From Myxococcales bacterium (lineage in GTDB: Bacteria > Myxococcota_A > Polyangia > Polyangiales > JADJMO01): DNA of 64,000 nucleotides. Numbering within the stretch: position 1 is the first letter of the stretch; each line of letters opens with the position of its first letter. Both the position numbers and the translations under genes were made by a program. The notes beneath the pieces are model-generated. The model made no database searches, had not been told where the DNA came from, and saw only the letters and a list, made by a program, of their open reading frames with translations. Positions 39,784-49,587 of the stretch are shown in pieces. The stretch spans positions 310,001-374,000 of the forward strand of contig JADJMO010000008.1 in the NCBI GenBank assembly GCA_016709545.1, written 5' to 3'.

Positions 39784-40653
39784 ATGGTGGGGCTCGTGCT
39801 CGTCGCGGTGTCGGGTGCGGTCACGGGCCTCGTGCTCGTCTGGATCGCGCGCTGGCTCGCGGCGCCACCCGCGGGCTGGGTGGAGACGATGCGGCGCCTC
39901 CTCGCGGCGCGCACGTTCGCCGAGGCCGAAGTGGGCGACGAGGTGCTCCTCGACGGTGTGATCGTGGAGAGCGAGGACACCGGGATCGTCGCGCCGATCC
40001 ACAAGCAGAAGGCGGTGTACGTCGAGATCGAGGCCACCGAGGAGCGCAGCTCGAACAGCGAGGCCTCGTTCGAGCGCGTGTTCACCGAGAAGGCGTCGGT
40101 GCCGTTCCAGCTCTCGCTCGCCGACCGCCGCTGCGTCTCGGTCGAGATCCCGCTCGGCGCCGACCTCGAGGGCCTCCCCGAGACCTGCACCGCGCCCGTC
40201 GTGAAGCCCTCGGCGGCGCTGGCGGAGTTCCTCACCGTGCGGGGGCGCAAGCCGCCGGACGACGGGGAGTTCGTCCGTCGCCGCGAGTACACCGAGCGCG
40301 TCCTCGCCGTCGGTCACCACCTCGTCGTGCTCGGGCGCCGTCGCGAGCGGGTGCCGCCGAGCCGCCACCCGACCTACCGCGGGCACGAGGGCAGCGCCTA
40401 CGTCGAGGTGTCGTTCGCCGACGCCAAGCACTCGGGCGACGAGATCGTCGCTCGCGGCAGACCGGAGAGGGCCACCGGGGTCTTCGTGGGGCTCGCCGTG
40501 GCGCTCCTCGTGCCGGTCTCGTCGCTCGTGGCGCACCAGCTCGGGGTGATTCCATCGATGGAGTTCGGCCTCACCTTGGCGCTGCTCGGGGTCCCGATCG
40601 GCACGTTCCTGCTCTGGCTCGCGTCGGGGTTCGTGGCCGCGTTCTTCGACTAG
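39784..40653 (+). CDS. GIDE-like membrane protein
   Basis: A 289-aa protein with one N-terminal helix, a soluble middle of about 190 residues, and two C-terminal helices. The middle, with repeated RREYTERVLAVGHHLVVLG and VGDEVLLDGVIVE, resembles the GIDE (E3-ligase-like) module seen in bacterial membrane proteins of unknown role. No RING motif is present. The stop overlaps the convergent PHP gene by 4 nt. Function unknown. Confidence 0.6.
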   Translation: MVGLVLVAVSGAVTGLVLVWIARWLAAPPAGWVETMRRLLAARTFAEAEVGDEVLLDGVIVESEDTGIVAPIHKQKAVYVEIEATEERSSNSEASFERVFTEKASVPFQLSLADRRCVSVEIPLGADLEGLPETCTAPVVKPSAALAEFLTVRGRKPPDDGEFVRRREYTERVLAVGHHLVVLGRRRERVPPSRHPTYRGHEGSAYVEVSFADAKHSGDEIVARGRPERATGVFVGLAVALLVPVSSLVAHQLGVIPSMEFGLTLALLGVPIGTFLLWLASGFVAAFFD

Positions 40654-41566
40654 GCGGTCGATCCCTCGACAGGCCGCTTCCGCCCGAACACGACGAGCCC
40701 CAGCGCGCCGAGCAGTCCGCAGATGCGCCCGACCGCGTCCAGCAGGCCGTGCGCGCGATAGCCGTCGTCGACCGGGGTGCTGCGCTCGGGGAGCGGCTCC
40801 TTCTCGAGGGCGGCCACGAGATCCGGTCGCCCCCACGCCTTGCCGGAGAGGTCGTAGACCACGGTGCGCCCCTCGCGGATCGCGTCGACCACCGCGGCGT
40901 CGTCGTCTCGGGTCGCGAACACGTAGGTGCGACACAGCCCGAGCGGCGAGAAGCCGTGGTAGTCGGACGAACCGATCGGGGTCATGCGCATCCCCTCGGC
41001 GTGCGCGCGCACGTAGAACTCGCGCATGTCGGCCCAGCGGAACCCGCGGTTGCCGGCCGGGTCGGCGTAGGCCACCGGGTGCATGAGCTCGGTGCCGTCG
41101 AGCCTGGGGCGCGCCGCCTCGTAGGCGTTCCAGAACTGCTTCGCGGGGTGCGCGGCGATCGCCACGCCGCCTTGCGCGTGCACGCGGTCGACCAGCGTGG
41201 GGACGTCGGCGTCGGGGGCGATGCGTCGGTCGAGGCCGAGTGCGATCAGGTGGAACTCCTTGAAGGTGATCTCTCGCCGACCACCACGGTCGGCCCCCCG
41301 ATCGCGCGCGAGAACGCCCGGGCGAGCTTGCCCGGGAACACCTGGTTGTGCTCGGTCACCCCGACCACGTCGAGGCCGCGTCGGCGCGCGTGCAGCACGA
41401 GATCCCAAGGCCCGAGGAAGCCGTCGGAGAACCGCGTGTGGGCGTGGAAATCGCCCGCGAGCACGCGGTAGCCGGCGCGGGCGACCACCGGCCGCGTGGG
41501 CAGGCGGTCGTAGGCGGCCCCGAGCACGAGGCCGACCGCGAGGAGCACGAACGGCGCGCGGCTCAC
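40650..41566 (-). CDS. PHP-domain metal-dependent phosphoesterase (frameshifted)
   Basis: Conceptually 305 aa. N-terminal hydrophobic anchor, then GDFHAHTRFSDG, GLDVVGVTEHNQ, VAIAAHPAKQ and later GSSDYHGF, the four metal-binding motifs of PHP-family phosphoesterases. It ends in a helix near the C-terminus (ICGLLGALGLVVFG), so both ends touch the membrane. The frame breaks at 41272-41275 (one base short) between VVVGE and ITFKEF. The GTG start overlaps the stop of the preceding membrane-protein gene. Substrate unknown, probably an exo-phosphate or a nucleotide. Confidence 0.78.
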
Positions 41567-42138
41567 CGGTACCCGAGGAGGGGCTGGAGCTGCCCCTGTG
41601 CGAGGTACCACCCGACGATGCCGCCCACGTAGACCAGGTAGAACGTGAGCGTCGCCGCGATCGCCCGCCCGCGCGGCAACGCGTGGCCGGCGCGGTAGGA
41701 GGCGTGGGTGAGCAGGATGCCCGCGAACGCCGTCGAGAGGACGAGCGCCGGCAGGATGCCCCGCCGCAGCGCGAACGCCCCGACCGCGGCCGGATCCGAG
41801 ACGAGCACGCACACCCCGGCGACCAGCAACAACAGCAGCTGCCACGGCGCGTGTCCCGCGAAGTAGAGGCCGAGCGCGTCCCGTCGCGAGCGCGGGCTCC
41901 GCGCGACCGCGTGGCCGGCGAGCACCGCGAGCGCCTGCCAGGCCGGGACGAAGCCCCACGTCACCACGATCGACGCGACGTGGAACGGCACCAGCCGGCC
42001 CGCCGTGGTCAGGGACACGAACACGGCGAGCACGAGCTGCAGGCGCAGCACGCCGAGCCACGGCGAAGGCGGCGCTTCCCCGAGGCGGAGGTAGCCCCGG
42101 AAGGGGGCGCGGAGCAGGAGCAGTTCTTCGGAGAGCAA
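41563..42138 (-). CDS. Polytopic membrane protein of unknown function
   Basis: About 191 aa with five or six hydrophobic helices (VLRLQLVLAVFVSLTTAG, SIVVTWGFVPAWQALAVLAG, APWQLLLLLVAGVCVLVS, TLTFYLVYVGGIVGW). I do not recognise the family. The start is uncertain: TTG at 42138 avoids overlap with the divergent gene at 42155, and a longer frame open to 42255 is possible. The stop overlaps the PHP gene start, so the two are coupled and probably act together at the membrane. Confidence 0.55.
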   Translation of the reverse strand: MLSEELLLLRAPFRGYLRLGEAPPSPWLGVLRLQLVLAVFVSLTTAGRLVPFHVASIVVTWGFVPAWQALAVLAGHAVARSPRSRRDALGLYFAGHAPWQLLLLLVAGVCVLVSDPAAVGAFALRRGILPALVLSTAFAGILLTHASYRAGHALPRGRAIAATLTFYLVYVGGIVGWYLAQGQLQPLLGYR

Positions 42139-42154
42139 AGGAGGCCGATCTGGG

Positions 42155-42805
42155 ATGCCTTGCGTCGTCGAAGGGTGCGCGCATGATGCCGTCGTGCTGG
42201 TCCACGACTCGCTGCCCTTCGCGCCCGGCGCCGGTCCGTTCCGGATCAAGGGCAACGCGTACCTCGGCGCGCTCGCCTACACCAAGATCCACTGCGAGCT
42301 CCCCGCGGTGCTCGGCAAGCTCAAGAACCCCGATACGGCGGCGTTCCTGGCGCAGCGGTTCGTGGTGGGCGGCTTCTACGACGTCGGGCCCCTCGCCACG
42401 CTGGCGGTCGCGGCGGCGCTGACGGCCGGGCGACCACACCTCACCTGGCTCAAGGAGCAGGGGCGTGACGTCGCCGACAAGGACATCGGCGGCGTCTACC
42501 GCGTGCTGCTCGCCCTCGCCTCGCCGGCGCTGGTCATGCGCCGCCTCCAGCGTACCGCGAGCCAGTACTTCGACTTCGTCGAGGTCGAGGTGATCGAGCG
42601 CGAGGATCGCTGGGAGACCATCGGCAGCGGCATCCCCGAGGGCGCCATCCACACCTACATGGCGACGACCGAGGCCTACCTCGTCACCGCGCTCGAGCGG
42701 GCCGGCGCCAAGGGCGTGCGCCACCGCTGGCTCCCGCCCGAACCCGCGGGCCACAAGCACGGGGTCGCGGTGCTGCGCGTGCGCCGCGAGGTCGCGTGGG
42801 CCTGA
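42155..42805 (+). CDS. Hypothetical protein, possibly DUF2378/TIGR02265-like
   Basis: A 216-aa soluble protein with no signal peptide or membrane helix. GNAYLGALAYTKIHCELPAV near the N-terminus and GIPEGAIHTYMATTEAYLVTALERAGAKGVRHRW near the C-terminus remind me of the myxobacterial paralogous family TIGR02265 or of V4R/heme-NO-binding-like folds, but I cannot confirm either. No catalytic motif is visible. It lies 58 nt before argH and is probably a separate unit. Confidence 0.6.
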   Translation: MPCVVEGCAHDAVVLVHDSLPFAPGAGPFRIKGNAYLGALAYTKIHCELPAVLGKLKNPDTAAFLAQRFVVGGFYDVGPLATLAVAAALTAGRPHLTWLKEQGRDVADKDIGGVYRVLLALASPALVMRRLQRTASQYFDFVEVEVIEREDRWETIGSGIPEGAIHTYMATTEAYLVTALERAGAKGVRHRWLPPEPAGHKHGVAVLRVRREVAWA

Positions 42806-42863
42806 CCGAGGTGGTGCGCAGTTTCCCTTTGCGCGCGGCCCGAGACGAGGCACCAACTCCGGG

Positions 42864-44318
42864 ATGAGCGGAATCGCCCGCACGAACGCCACCGGTGGCG
42901 AGGGAATGCTCCCCGAGCTCCTCGCCTGGTCGTCCTCGCTGCAGTTCGACCGCGCCCTCGTGCGCGAGGACCTGCTCGGCAGCGCGGCCCACGTCACCAT
43001 GCTGTCACGGGTGGGCCTCGTCCCCCTCGCCGACGCGACCCTCCTGCGCAAGGAGCTGCTCGCGATGCACGCGGCCGCCGAGACGGGCGCGTTCGCGCTC
43101 GCCGACGGCGAAGAGGACGTGCACATGGCCGTCGAGGCCGAGCTCGGCGCGCGCCTCGGGGCGAGCGTGGCCGGTCGCCTGCACACCGCGCGTTCGCGGA
43201 ACGACCAGGTCGCCCTCGATCTGCGCATGCACGTGCGCGAGCAGGCGCGGCTGTCCCTGCTCGCCTGCCTCGCGCTGCTGCGCCAGCTCACCGAGCGGGC
43301 CGCCGCCGAGCACCACGTGCTCTTGCCGGCGTATACCCACCGGCAGCGCGCGCAGCCGACCACGGCGGGGTTCCTCCTCGCCGCGTGGGCGTCGTCGCTC
43401 GCGCGCGGGGCCGAGCTCCTGGCCTTCACCCTCGAGCGCGCCGACCGCTGCCCGCTCGGCGCCGGTGCGTGCTCGGGCTCGTCGCTCCCCATCGACCGCA
43501 CCCTCACCGCGCGGCTCCTCGGGTTCTCGTCGCCCACCGTCAACGCGCTCGACACCGTCGGTGACCGCGATTTCGCCCTCGATTTCGCGTGGGCCGCGGC
43601 GCGCGTGCTGCTCTCGCTCTCGCGCCTCTCGACCGACGTCATCGACTACGCCACGAGCGAGTTCGGCTTCGTGAAGCTCGACGGCGGCATCGCGGCGGGG
43701 TCGAGCATGATGCCGCAGAAGAAGAACCCCGACATGTTCGAGCTCGTGCGCGGCGAGTCCTCGCGCGCGGTCGGCAACGTGGTGTCGCTGCTCACGCTCG
43801 TGAAGGGCCTGCCCACCGGCTACAACCGCGACCTGCAGGAGGATCGGCGTCCGCTGCTCGACACCGCGCCGCTGCTGCTCGGCGCCCTGCGCGCGGTCTC
43901 GCTGAGCCTGCCGCACGTGCACTTCGACGGCACCCGCACGGCGGCCGCGCTCGCCGACGGCTCGACCCAGGCCACCGACCTCGCCGAGGCGCTCGTGCAG
44001 CACAAGGGCGTGCCGTTCCGCGAGGCCTACAAGGCCGTGGGCGCGCTCGTCCGCCACGCGCTCGACGCGGGCGTCACCCTGCGCGCGCTGTCCGTCGCCG
44101 AGGCGCAGGTGTTCCACCCCGCGTTCGACGCCCCGGTGCTCGCGTCCCTCGACCCGGCCGAGGCCGCCGCTCGCAAGAAGAGCATCGGCGGCACCGGCGC
44201 GGTCGAGCCCCAGCTCGAAGCCCTGCGCTCCGAGGCCGATCGACTTGCTGCCATTGCTGCCAGAATCCCGTCCCTCGCGTCCCTCGCGGCGCGCATCGCG
44301 GAGGAGCCCCTCGCATGA
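42864..44318 (+). CDS. argH: Argininosuccinate lyase
   Basis: A 484-aa cytoplasmic enzyme that splits argininosuccinate to arginine and fumarate, the last step of arginine synthesis. Landmarks: ARSRNDQVALDLRM, TYTHRQRAQPTT (here YTHRQRAQPTTAG), CGS-type GACSGSSLPIDR, and the fumarase-superfamily signature GSSMMPQKKNPD with the catalytic Ser loop. Length is normal for the family (about 460-490). It heads a tightly packed rightward run and its stop overlaps argF by 4 nt. Confidence 0.95.
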   Translation: MSGIARTNATGGEGMLPELLAWSSSLQFDRALVREDLLGSAAHVTMLSRVGLVPLADATLLRKELLAMHAAAETGAFALADGEEDVHMAVEAELGARLGASVAGRLHTARSRNDQVALDLRMHVREQARLSLLACLALLRQLTERAAAEHHVLLPAYTHRQRAQPTTAGFLLAAWASSLARGAELLAFTLERADRCPLGAGACSGSSLPIDRTLTARLLGFSSPTVNALDTVGDRDFALDFAWAAARVLLSLSRLSTDVIDYATSEFGFVKLDGGIAAGSSMMPQKKNPDMFELVRGESSRAVGNVVSLLTLVKGLPTGYNRDLQEDRRPLLDTAPLLLGALRAVSLSLPHVHFDGTRTAAALADGSTQATDLAEALVQHKGVPFREAYKAVGALVRHALDAGVTLRALSVAEAQVFHPAFDAPVLASLDPAEAAARKKSIGGTGAVEPQLEALRSEADRLAAIAARIPSLASLAARIAEEPLA

Positions 44319-45244
44319 CCAAGCGTGATTTCCTGAAGATCGCCGATCTCTCCCTCGCCGAGGCCCGCGACGTCTTCGGGCTGAGCCGCGCCATGAAGTC
44401 CGCCGAGAAGGGCAGCCACCGCAAGGTCCTCGCCGGCCGCTCGGTGGCGGTGGTGCTCGAGAAGGCCTCCACCCGTACCCGCGTGAGCTTCGAGGTCGGC
44501 GTGGCCCAGCTCGGTGGGCACCCCGTCGTGCTCTCCACCGAGGGCAGCCAGCTCGGTCGCGGCGAGCCGATCAAGGACACGGCGCGCGTGCTCTCCGGGT
44601 ACTGCGACGCCATCGCCTTCCGCACGTTCGCCACGGCGCGCCTCCACGAGATGGCGAGCTCGGCGACCATCCCGGTGCTCAACGCGCTCTCCGACGACGC
44701 CCACCCCATCCAGGTGCTGTGCGACGTGTTCACCATCGAGGAGGTGTTCCGCCGCGAGGGCATCGCCGACGGCATCGCCGGGCGCAAGATCGCCTTCGTG
44801 GGCGACTGCTCGAGCAACATGGCGCGCTCGTGGGTCGAGGCCGCGCAGATCTTCGACTTCCAGCTCGCGCTCGCCGCGCCCAAGGGCTACTTCCCCCCCT
44901 CGTACGAGGTGGAGTCGGCCAACGGCAACGTGTCGCTCCACTCCGACCCGCGCCGCGCGGTCGAGGGCGCCGACGTCGTCAACACGGACGTCTGGGCGAG
45001 CATGGGCCAGGAGGCCGAATACAAGGCCCGCCTCGCCGCCTTCGCGGGCTTCACGGTGGACGAGAAGATGCTCGCTGGCGCCGAGAAGCACGCCATCGTG
45101 CTGCACTGCCTGCCCGCCCACCGGGGCGAGGAGATCGACGAGGCCACCTTCGAGGGGCCGCGCGCGCGCGTGTGGGAGCAGGCCGAGAATCGCCTCCACG
45201 TGCAGAAGGGGCTGCTCTGCTTCCTGCTCGGGGTCACCCCGTGA
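44315..45244 (+). CDS. argF: Ornithine carbamoyltransferase
   Basis: A 309-aa enzyme making citrulline from ornithine and carbamoyl phosphate. It has the carbamoyl-phosphate motif STRTR (KASTRTRVSFE), GEPIKDTARVLSGY, HPIQVLCD, ornithine-binding region VWASMGQE, and HCLPAHRGEEI at the usual place. The ATG overlaps the argH stop (ATGA) and its stop overlaps the ligA GTG. argG is not in the window, so the pathway is completed elsewhere. Confidence 0.95.
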   Translation: MTKRDFLKIADLSLAEARDVFGLSRAMKSAEKGSHRKVLAGRSVAVVLEKASTRTRVSFEVGVAQLGGHPVVLSTEGSQLGRGEPIKDTARVLSGYCDAIAFRTFATARLHEMASSATIPVLNALSDDAHPIQVLCDVFTIEEVFRREGIADGIAGRKIAFVGDCSSNMARSWVEAAQIFDFQLALAAPKGYFPPSYEVESANGNVSLHSDPRRAVEGADVVNTDVWASMGQEAEYKARLAAFAGFTVDEKMLAGAEKHAIVLHCLPAHRGEEIDEATFEGPRARVWEQAENRLHVQKGLLCFLLGVTP

Positions 45245-47281
45245 GCGCCGAGCGCGCTCGCCACGAGGCGCTCAACAAGGAGCTCCAGGCGCACGCCTAC
45301 CGCTACTACGTCCTCGACGACCCGACGGTCACCGACGCCGACTACGACCGCGTGTACCGCGAGCTCGTGGCCCTCGAGAAGGCGCACCCCGAGCTCGTGC
45401 ACCCCGGCTCGATCACCCAGCGCGTTGGCTCGGTCCCGCGCAGCGATCTGCAGAAGTACGAGCGCAAGGAGCGGATGTTCTCGCTCGACAACGCGTACGG
45501 CGAGGCCGACCTGCGCGACTTCGACGACCGCGTGAAGAAGGGCCTGCCCGACGGCGAGGCGTACGCCTACGTCGCCGAGCCCAAGCTCGACGGCGCGAGC
45601 CTCGAGGTGGTCTACGAGATCGAGGGCACGACCGCGCGCCTCGTGCTCGCCACCACCCGCGGCGACGGCAAGACCGGCGAGATCGTCACCGAGAACATCC
45701 GCACCATCCGCGGGCTCCCGCTCACGTTCGAGGTCGACCCGGAGTCGGCGAGCAAGACCAAGGTCCTCACCCTGCGCGGCGAGGTGGTCATCTACCGCAA
45801 GGACCTCGAGACCATCAACGCGGTCCGCGAGCAGGCCGGCGAGGAGCCGTTCATGAACCCGCGCAACGCCGCCGCGGGCAGCCTGCGCATGATCGACCCG
45901 CGCGAGGTCGCGAAGCGCCCCCTGCGCCTCGCGCTCTACCACCTGGTGGAGGGCGACGAGCTGCACGCTACCCACGCCGAGACCCTCGCGTGGATGGCGG
46001 GGGCTCGGCCTCCCGACCCACCGCCGCGAGGTGCGCTGCGCGTCGCTCGACGAGGTGCTCGCCACCATCGCGCGCTTCGACCACGAGCGCGAGCACTACC
46101 CGTTCGAGACCGACGGCGTGGTGGTCAAGATCGACAGCTACCGCCAGCACGGCGTGCTCGGCGAGACCGCCAAGTTCCCGCGCTGGGCCGTGGCCTACAA
46201 GTTCCCCGCCGAGCGCGCGCGCACGGTGGTGCAGTCGATCGAGATCCAGGTCGGCCGCACCGGCGCGGTCACGCCGGTCGCCAACCTCGACCCGGTGCTG
46301 CTCGGCGGCACCACGGTGTCCCGCGCCTCGCTGCACAACTTCGAGCAGGTCGCCACGCTCGACGTGCGCGTCGGCGACACCGTCGAGATCGAGAAGGCCG
46401 GCGAGATCATCCCCCAGGTCATGTCGGTCATCGTCGAGAAGCGGCCGGCGGACGCCGCCGCGTTCGTGGTGCCGACGGCCTGCCCCGAGTGCGGCGGCGC
46501 GCTGTTCCGTGACGCGGGCGAGGTGGCGCTGCGGTGCACCAACGCCCGCTGCCCAGCCATCGTCACCGCGGCGATCCACTACTACGCGCGCCGGTTCGCG
46601 ATGGACATCGACAACCTCGGCCACGTGCTCGTGACCGAGCTGGTCAAGAAGGGCCTCGTCGCCGACGTCGCCGATCTCTACGACCTCGACGTCCCCAAGG
46701 TGGCGGCCCTGCCGCGCATGGCGAAGAAGAGCGCGGAGAACGTGCTCAAGGCCATCGCCGGCAGCAAGGAGCGCACGTTCGACCGGCTGCTGTGCGCGCT
46801 CGGCATCCCGCAGATCGGGCAGGTCGCCGCCAAGCAGCTCGCCGAGGTGCTGCCCTCGCTCGACGAGGCGCTCTCGCTCGGGGCAGAGGGCGTGGCCGAG
46901 CGCGCCGGGCACATCCACGGCTTCGGCCCCGCGATGATAGACGCGCTCCGCGCCTACTTCGCCGACCCGGCGTCGCGCTCGATCCTCGACAAGCTGCACG
47001 CGCGCGGCGTCTCCCGTCCGTTCCAGCCCGCGCAGGCCGCGACCACCGGGCCGCTGCTCGACAAGAGCTTCTGCGTCACCGGGGTGCTCACCAAGAAGCG
47101 CGAGGAGGTGCACGAGGACATCCGCAACGCGGGCGGCACCGTGCACGACTCGGTGAAGGCGGGCACCACCTACCTCGTGGCCGGCGACAAGACGGGGGCC
47201 TCCAAGCTCGAGGCCGCCAAGAAGCGTGGCACCCAGGTCATCGACGAGGCCCAGCTCTACGCGCTGATCGCCGGGGGCTGA
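45241..47281 (+). CDS. ligA: NAD-dependent DNA ligase LigA (frameshifted)
   Basis: Conceptually 679 aa, the normal size. It seals nicks with NAD(+). Adenylation domain with HAYRYYVLDDPTVTDADYDR, SLDNAYGE, catalytic Lys in EPKLDG, RGEVVI, NPRNAAAGSLR; OB-fold VGRTGAVTPVANLDPV; Zn finger CPECGG...CTNARCPA; helix-hairpin-helix region; C-terminal BRCT (LDKSFCVTGVLTKKREEV). The frame breaks at 45999-46003, a run of five G where four rejoin MAG with LGLPTHRREVRC. LigA is essential, which argues for sequence error. The GTG start overlaps the argF stop. Confidence 0.92.
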
Positions 47282-47283
47282 CC

Positions 47284-48367
47284 GTGTGGCTCGTCGTCGC
47301 CGGCGAGCCCTCGGGGGATCGCACGCTCGCGGCCATCGTGCGCGCGAGCGGCGCCCGCGCCTTCGGCATCGGGGGGGAGGCGCTCGCCGCCACCGGGACC
47401 GAGCTGCTCGCCCACGTGCGGGATCTGAGCGGAATGGGGCTGTTCGAGCTCGGCGCGCGCACCCGCCATCGCGCGCGCGCTGGCGGCGCTGGTCGCGCGG
47501 GTGCGAAGGTCCCCACCGGAGCGGGCCGTCCTCTGCTCCTGGTCCACCGGCAACGCTCGGCTCGGCGCGTGGCTGCGCGGCCGCGGGATCCCCGTGACGT
47601 GGGTCTCGCCGCCCGAGGTGTGGGCCTACCGCGGAGGGCGACTGCCACGTCTCGCGCGCGCGGCCGATCGCTTCGTGCCCACGCTGCCGTTCGAGGTCGC
47701 GCTGTGGCGCTCGGCCGGCGCCGACGCGCACTACGTGGGCCACCCTTCGCTCGACGTGCCGATCCCGGAGCGCCCCGAGAGGCTCGCGTCGATCGCGGTG
47801 TTGCCCGGGAGTCGCCCCGCCGAGATCGAGCGCCTCCTGCCGCGCTTCGTCGAGGCCGTGCGCCTCCTCGCCCCGCTCGACGCCCGGGTCGTCCGCGCGC
47901 CGTCGCTGCCACGCCGATCGGTCGAGATGCTGGAGCGCTGCGGGCTTCCGCTCGTGCCCGTCGATCCGCGGGTCGGCGCGTCGGGCCTCCTGCCCTCGTT
48001 CGACGTGGCGCTGGTGGCCTCCGGCACCGCCTCGCTCGAGGCCGCCGTCGCCGGCGTGCCGCCGGTCGTCGCGTACGCGCTGCACCCGCTCACCTACGCG
48101 CTCGCCCGGAGGCTGGTCGACGTCTCGCACGTCGCCCTGCCCAACGTGATCCTCGTGCGGAGCGGGCAGTCGCCGGTGTTCTCGGAGCGGCTGCAGGACG
48201 CCGCCGCCCCCGCGATCCTGGCCGCCGATCTGCGCCGGGCGCTCGCGGATCGGCCCCGCCTGCGCGCCGCTGCGGCCGCGGTCCGCGCCGCGCTCGATCC
48301 CGGTACCGGACGGTCGTTCGCCGAGGGCGCGGCGACGCTCGTCGATGCTACCGTCCCTCTCGGATGA
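47284..48367 (+). CDS. lpxB: Lipid-A-disaccharide synthase LpxB-like (frameshifted)
   Basis: Conceptually 360 aa, slightly short (E. coli 382). It would join UDP-diacylglucosamine and lipid X in lipid A synthesis. Family landmarks: AGEPSGD, FGIGGEAL, LSGMGLFEL, WVSPPEVWAY, TLPFE, YVGHPSLDVP, VLPGSRPAEIERLLP, VASGTASLEAA, LPNVIL. The usual DSPDFN motif is replaced by SWSTGNA. The frame breaks at 47462-47464, three C where two rejoin GART with AIARALAAL. GTG 47284 starts 2 nt after the ligA stop. Its stop overlaps the next gene (ATGA). Confidence 0.78.
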
Positions 48368-49587
48368 AGCTCGTCCACGCCGCCGACCTCCACGTCGACA
48401 GCCCGATGCTGGGGCTCTCGCGCTACGAGGGCGCGCCGGTCGAGCGGCTCCGCGGCGCGACCCGTCGCGCGTTCGAGGGGCTCGTCGAGCTGTGCCTGCG
48501 CGAGCGCGCGCGCTTCCTCGTGCTGGCCGGCGACGTGTTCGACGACGACTGGCGCGACATGAACACGGGGCTGTGGTTCCTGAAGGCCCTGGGTCGCCTC
48601 CGCGAGGTGGGCACCGACGTCGTGCTCGTGCGCGGCAACCACGACTTCCAGCTCACCGCGGCGCTCGCGTGGCCCTCGTACCTGCACGAGCTCTCCAAGG
48701 AGGGCGAATCCCTGCGCTTCGAGCGCGAGGGCGTCGTGTTCCACGGAGCGAGCTTCCCCAGCCGCCACGTGCACGAGAGCTTGCTGCCACGTTACTGCCA
48801 CGCCCTCCAGGGCCTCTGCAACGTGGGCGTGCTCCACACCAACGCGACCGCGAGCCGCGAGCACGGCGACTACGCCCCCTGCACGGTCGAGGACCTGCTC
48901 GACAAGGGGTACGACTACTTCGCGCTCGGCCACGTGCACCGCCGCGCGGTCCTGCACCGCGCGCCCTGGGTGGTCTACCCGGGCAACCTGCAGGGCCGGC
49001 AGTTCCGCGAGGACGGCCCCAAGGGTTGCATGCTCGTCGAGATCGACGAGGCGCGCGTGTCGAGCGCCCGCTTCGTCGACACGTCCGTCGTGCGCTGGTT
49101 CGACCGCCGCATCACCCTCGCCACCGACGACGACCTCGACGCCCTGCTCGCCCGCGCCCGCGAGGAGCTCCGCGCCGCGGCGGGAGCGTCCGAGGGGCGG
49201 CTCGCGGCGGTGCGCCTCTCCGTCGAGGGGGCGTGCGCGGCCCACGCGGCCGTGATCGACCGCGGCGGCTGGATCGTCGACCAGATCCGCGCCGACGCGA
49301 CCGACCTCGACGACGCCGTGTTCCTCGGCGAGGTGCGCCTCGACACCGCGCCGGCCGCGACCATCGAGGCCCTCCGCGCGGCGCAGGGGCTGGTCGCCGA
49401 GCTGCTGCGCGAGATCGAGCGGCTCCGCGCCGACGAGGTCGACCTCGCGGCGCACGCCTCCGCGCTCGCGCCCATCGCCAACAAGGCGGGAGACGTCGTC
49501 GACGTGGAGGACCCTGCGTTCGTCGCGCGCGTGCTCGACGCGGCCGAGGCCTTGCTCGCCCAGCGGCTCACCGAGGGCGAGGGATGA
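48364..49587 (+). CDS. SbcD/YhaO-like DNA repair metallophosphoesterase
   Basis: A 407-aa nuclease-type phosphoesterase, equal in size to Bacillus YhaO. Metal motifs are all present: DLHVDSP, GDVFDDD, RGNHDF, and near the middle LHTN and GHVHRR. The C-terminal 150 residues are the capping/partner region. The ATG overlaps the lpxB stop and the stop overlaps the ATPase gene (ATGA). With the following SMC-like ATPase it should form a Mre11-Rad50-like complex acting on DNA ends. Intact. Confidence 0.88.
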   Translation: MKLVHAADLHVDSPMLGLSRYEGAPVERLRGATRRAFEGLVELCLRERARFLVLAGDVFDDDWRDMNTGLWFLKALGRLREVGTDVVLVRGNHDFQLTAALAWPSYLHELSKEGESLRFEREGVVFHGASFPSRHVHESLLPRYCHALQGLCNVGVLHTNATASREHGDYAPCTVEDLLDKGYDYFALGHVHRRAVLHRAPWVVYPGNLQGRQFREDGPKGCMLVEIDEARVSSARFVDTSVVRWFDRRITLATDDDLDALLARAREELRAAAGASEGRLAAVRLSVEGACAAHAAVIDRGGWIVDQIRADATDLDDAVFLGEVRLDTAPAATIEALRAAQGLVAELLREIERLRADEVDLAAHASALAPIANKAGDVVDVEDPAFVARVLDAAEALLAQRLTEGEG

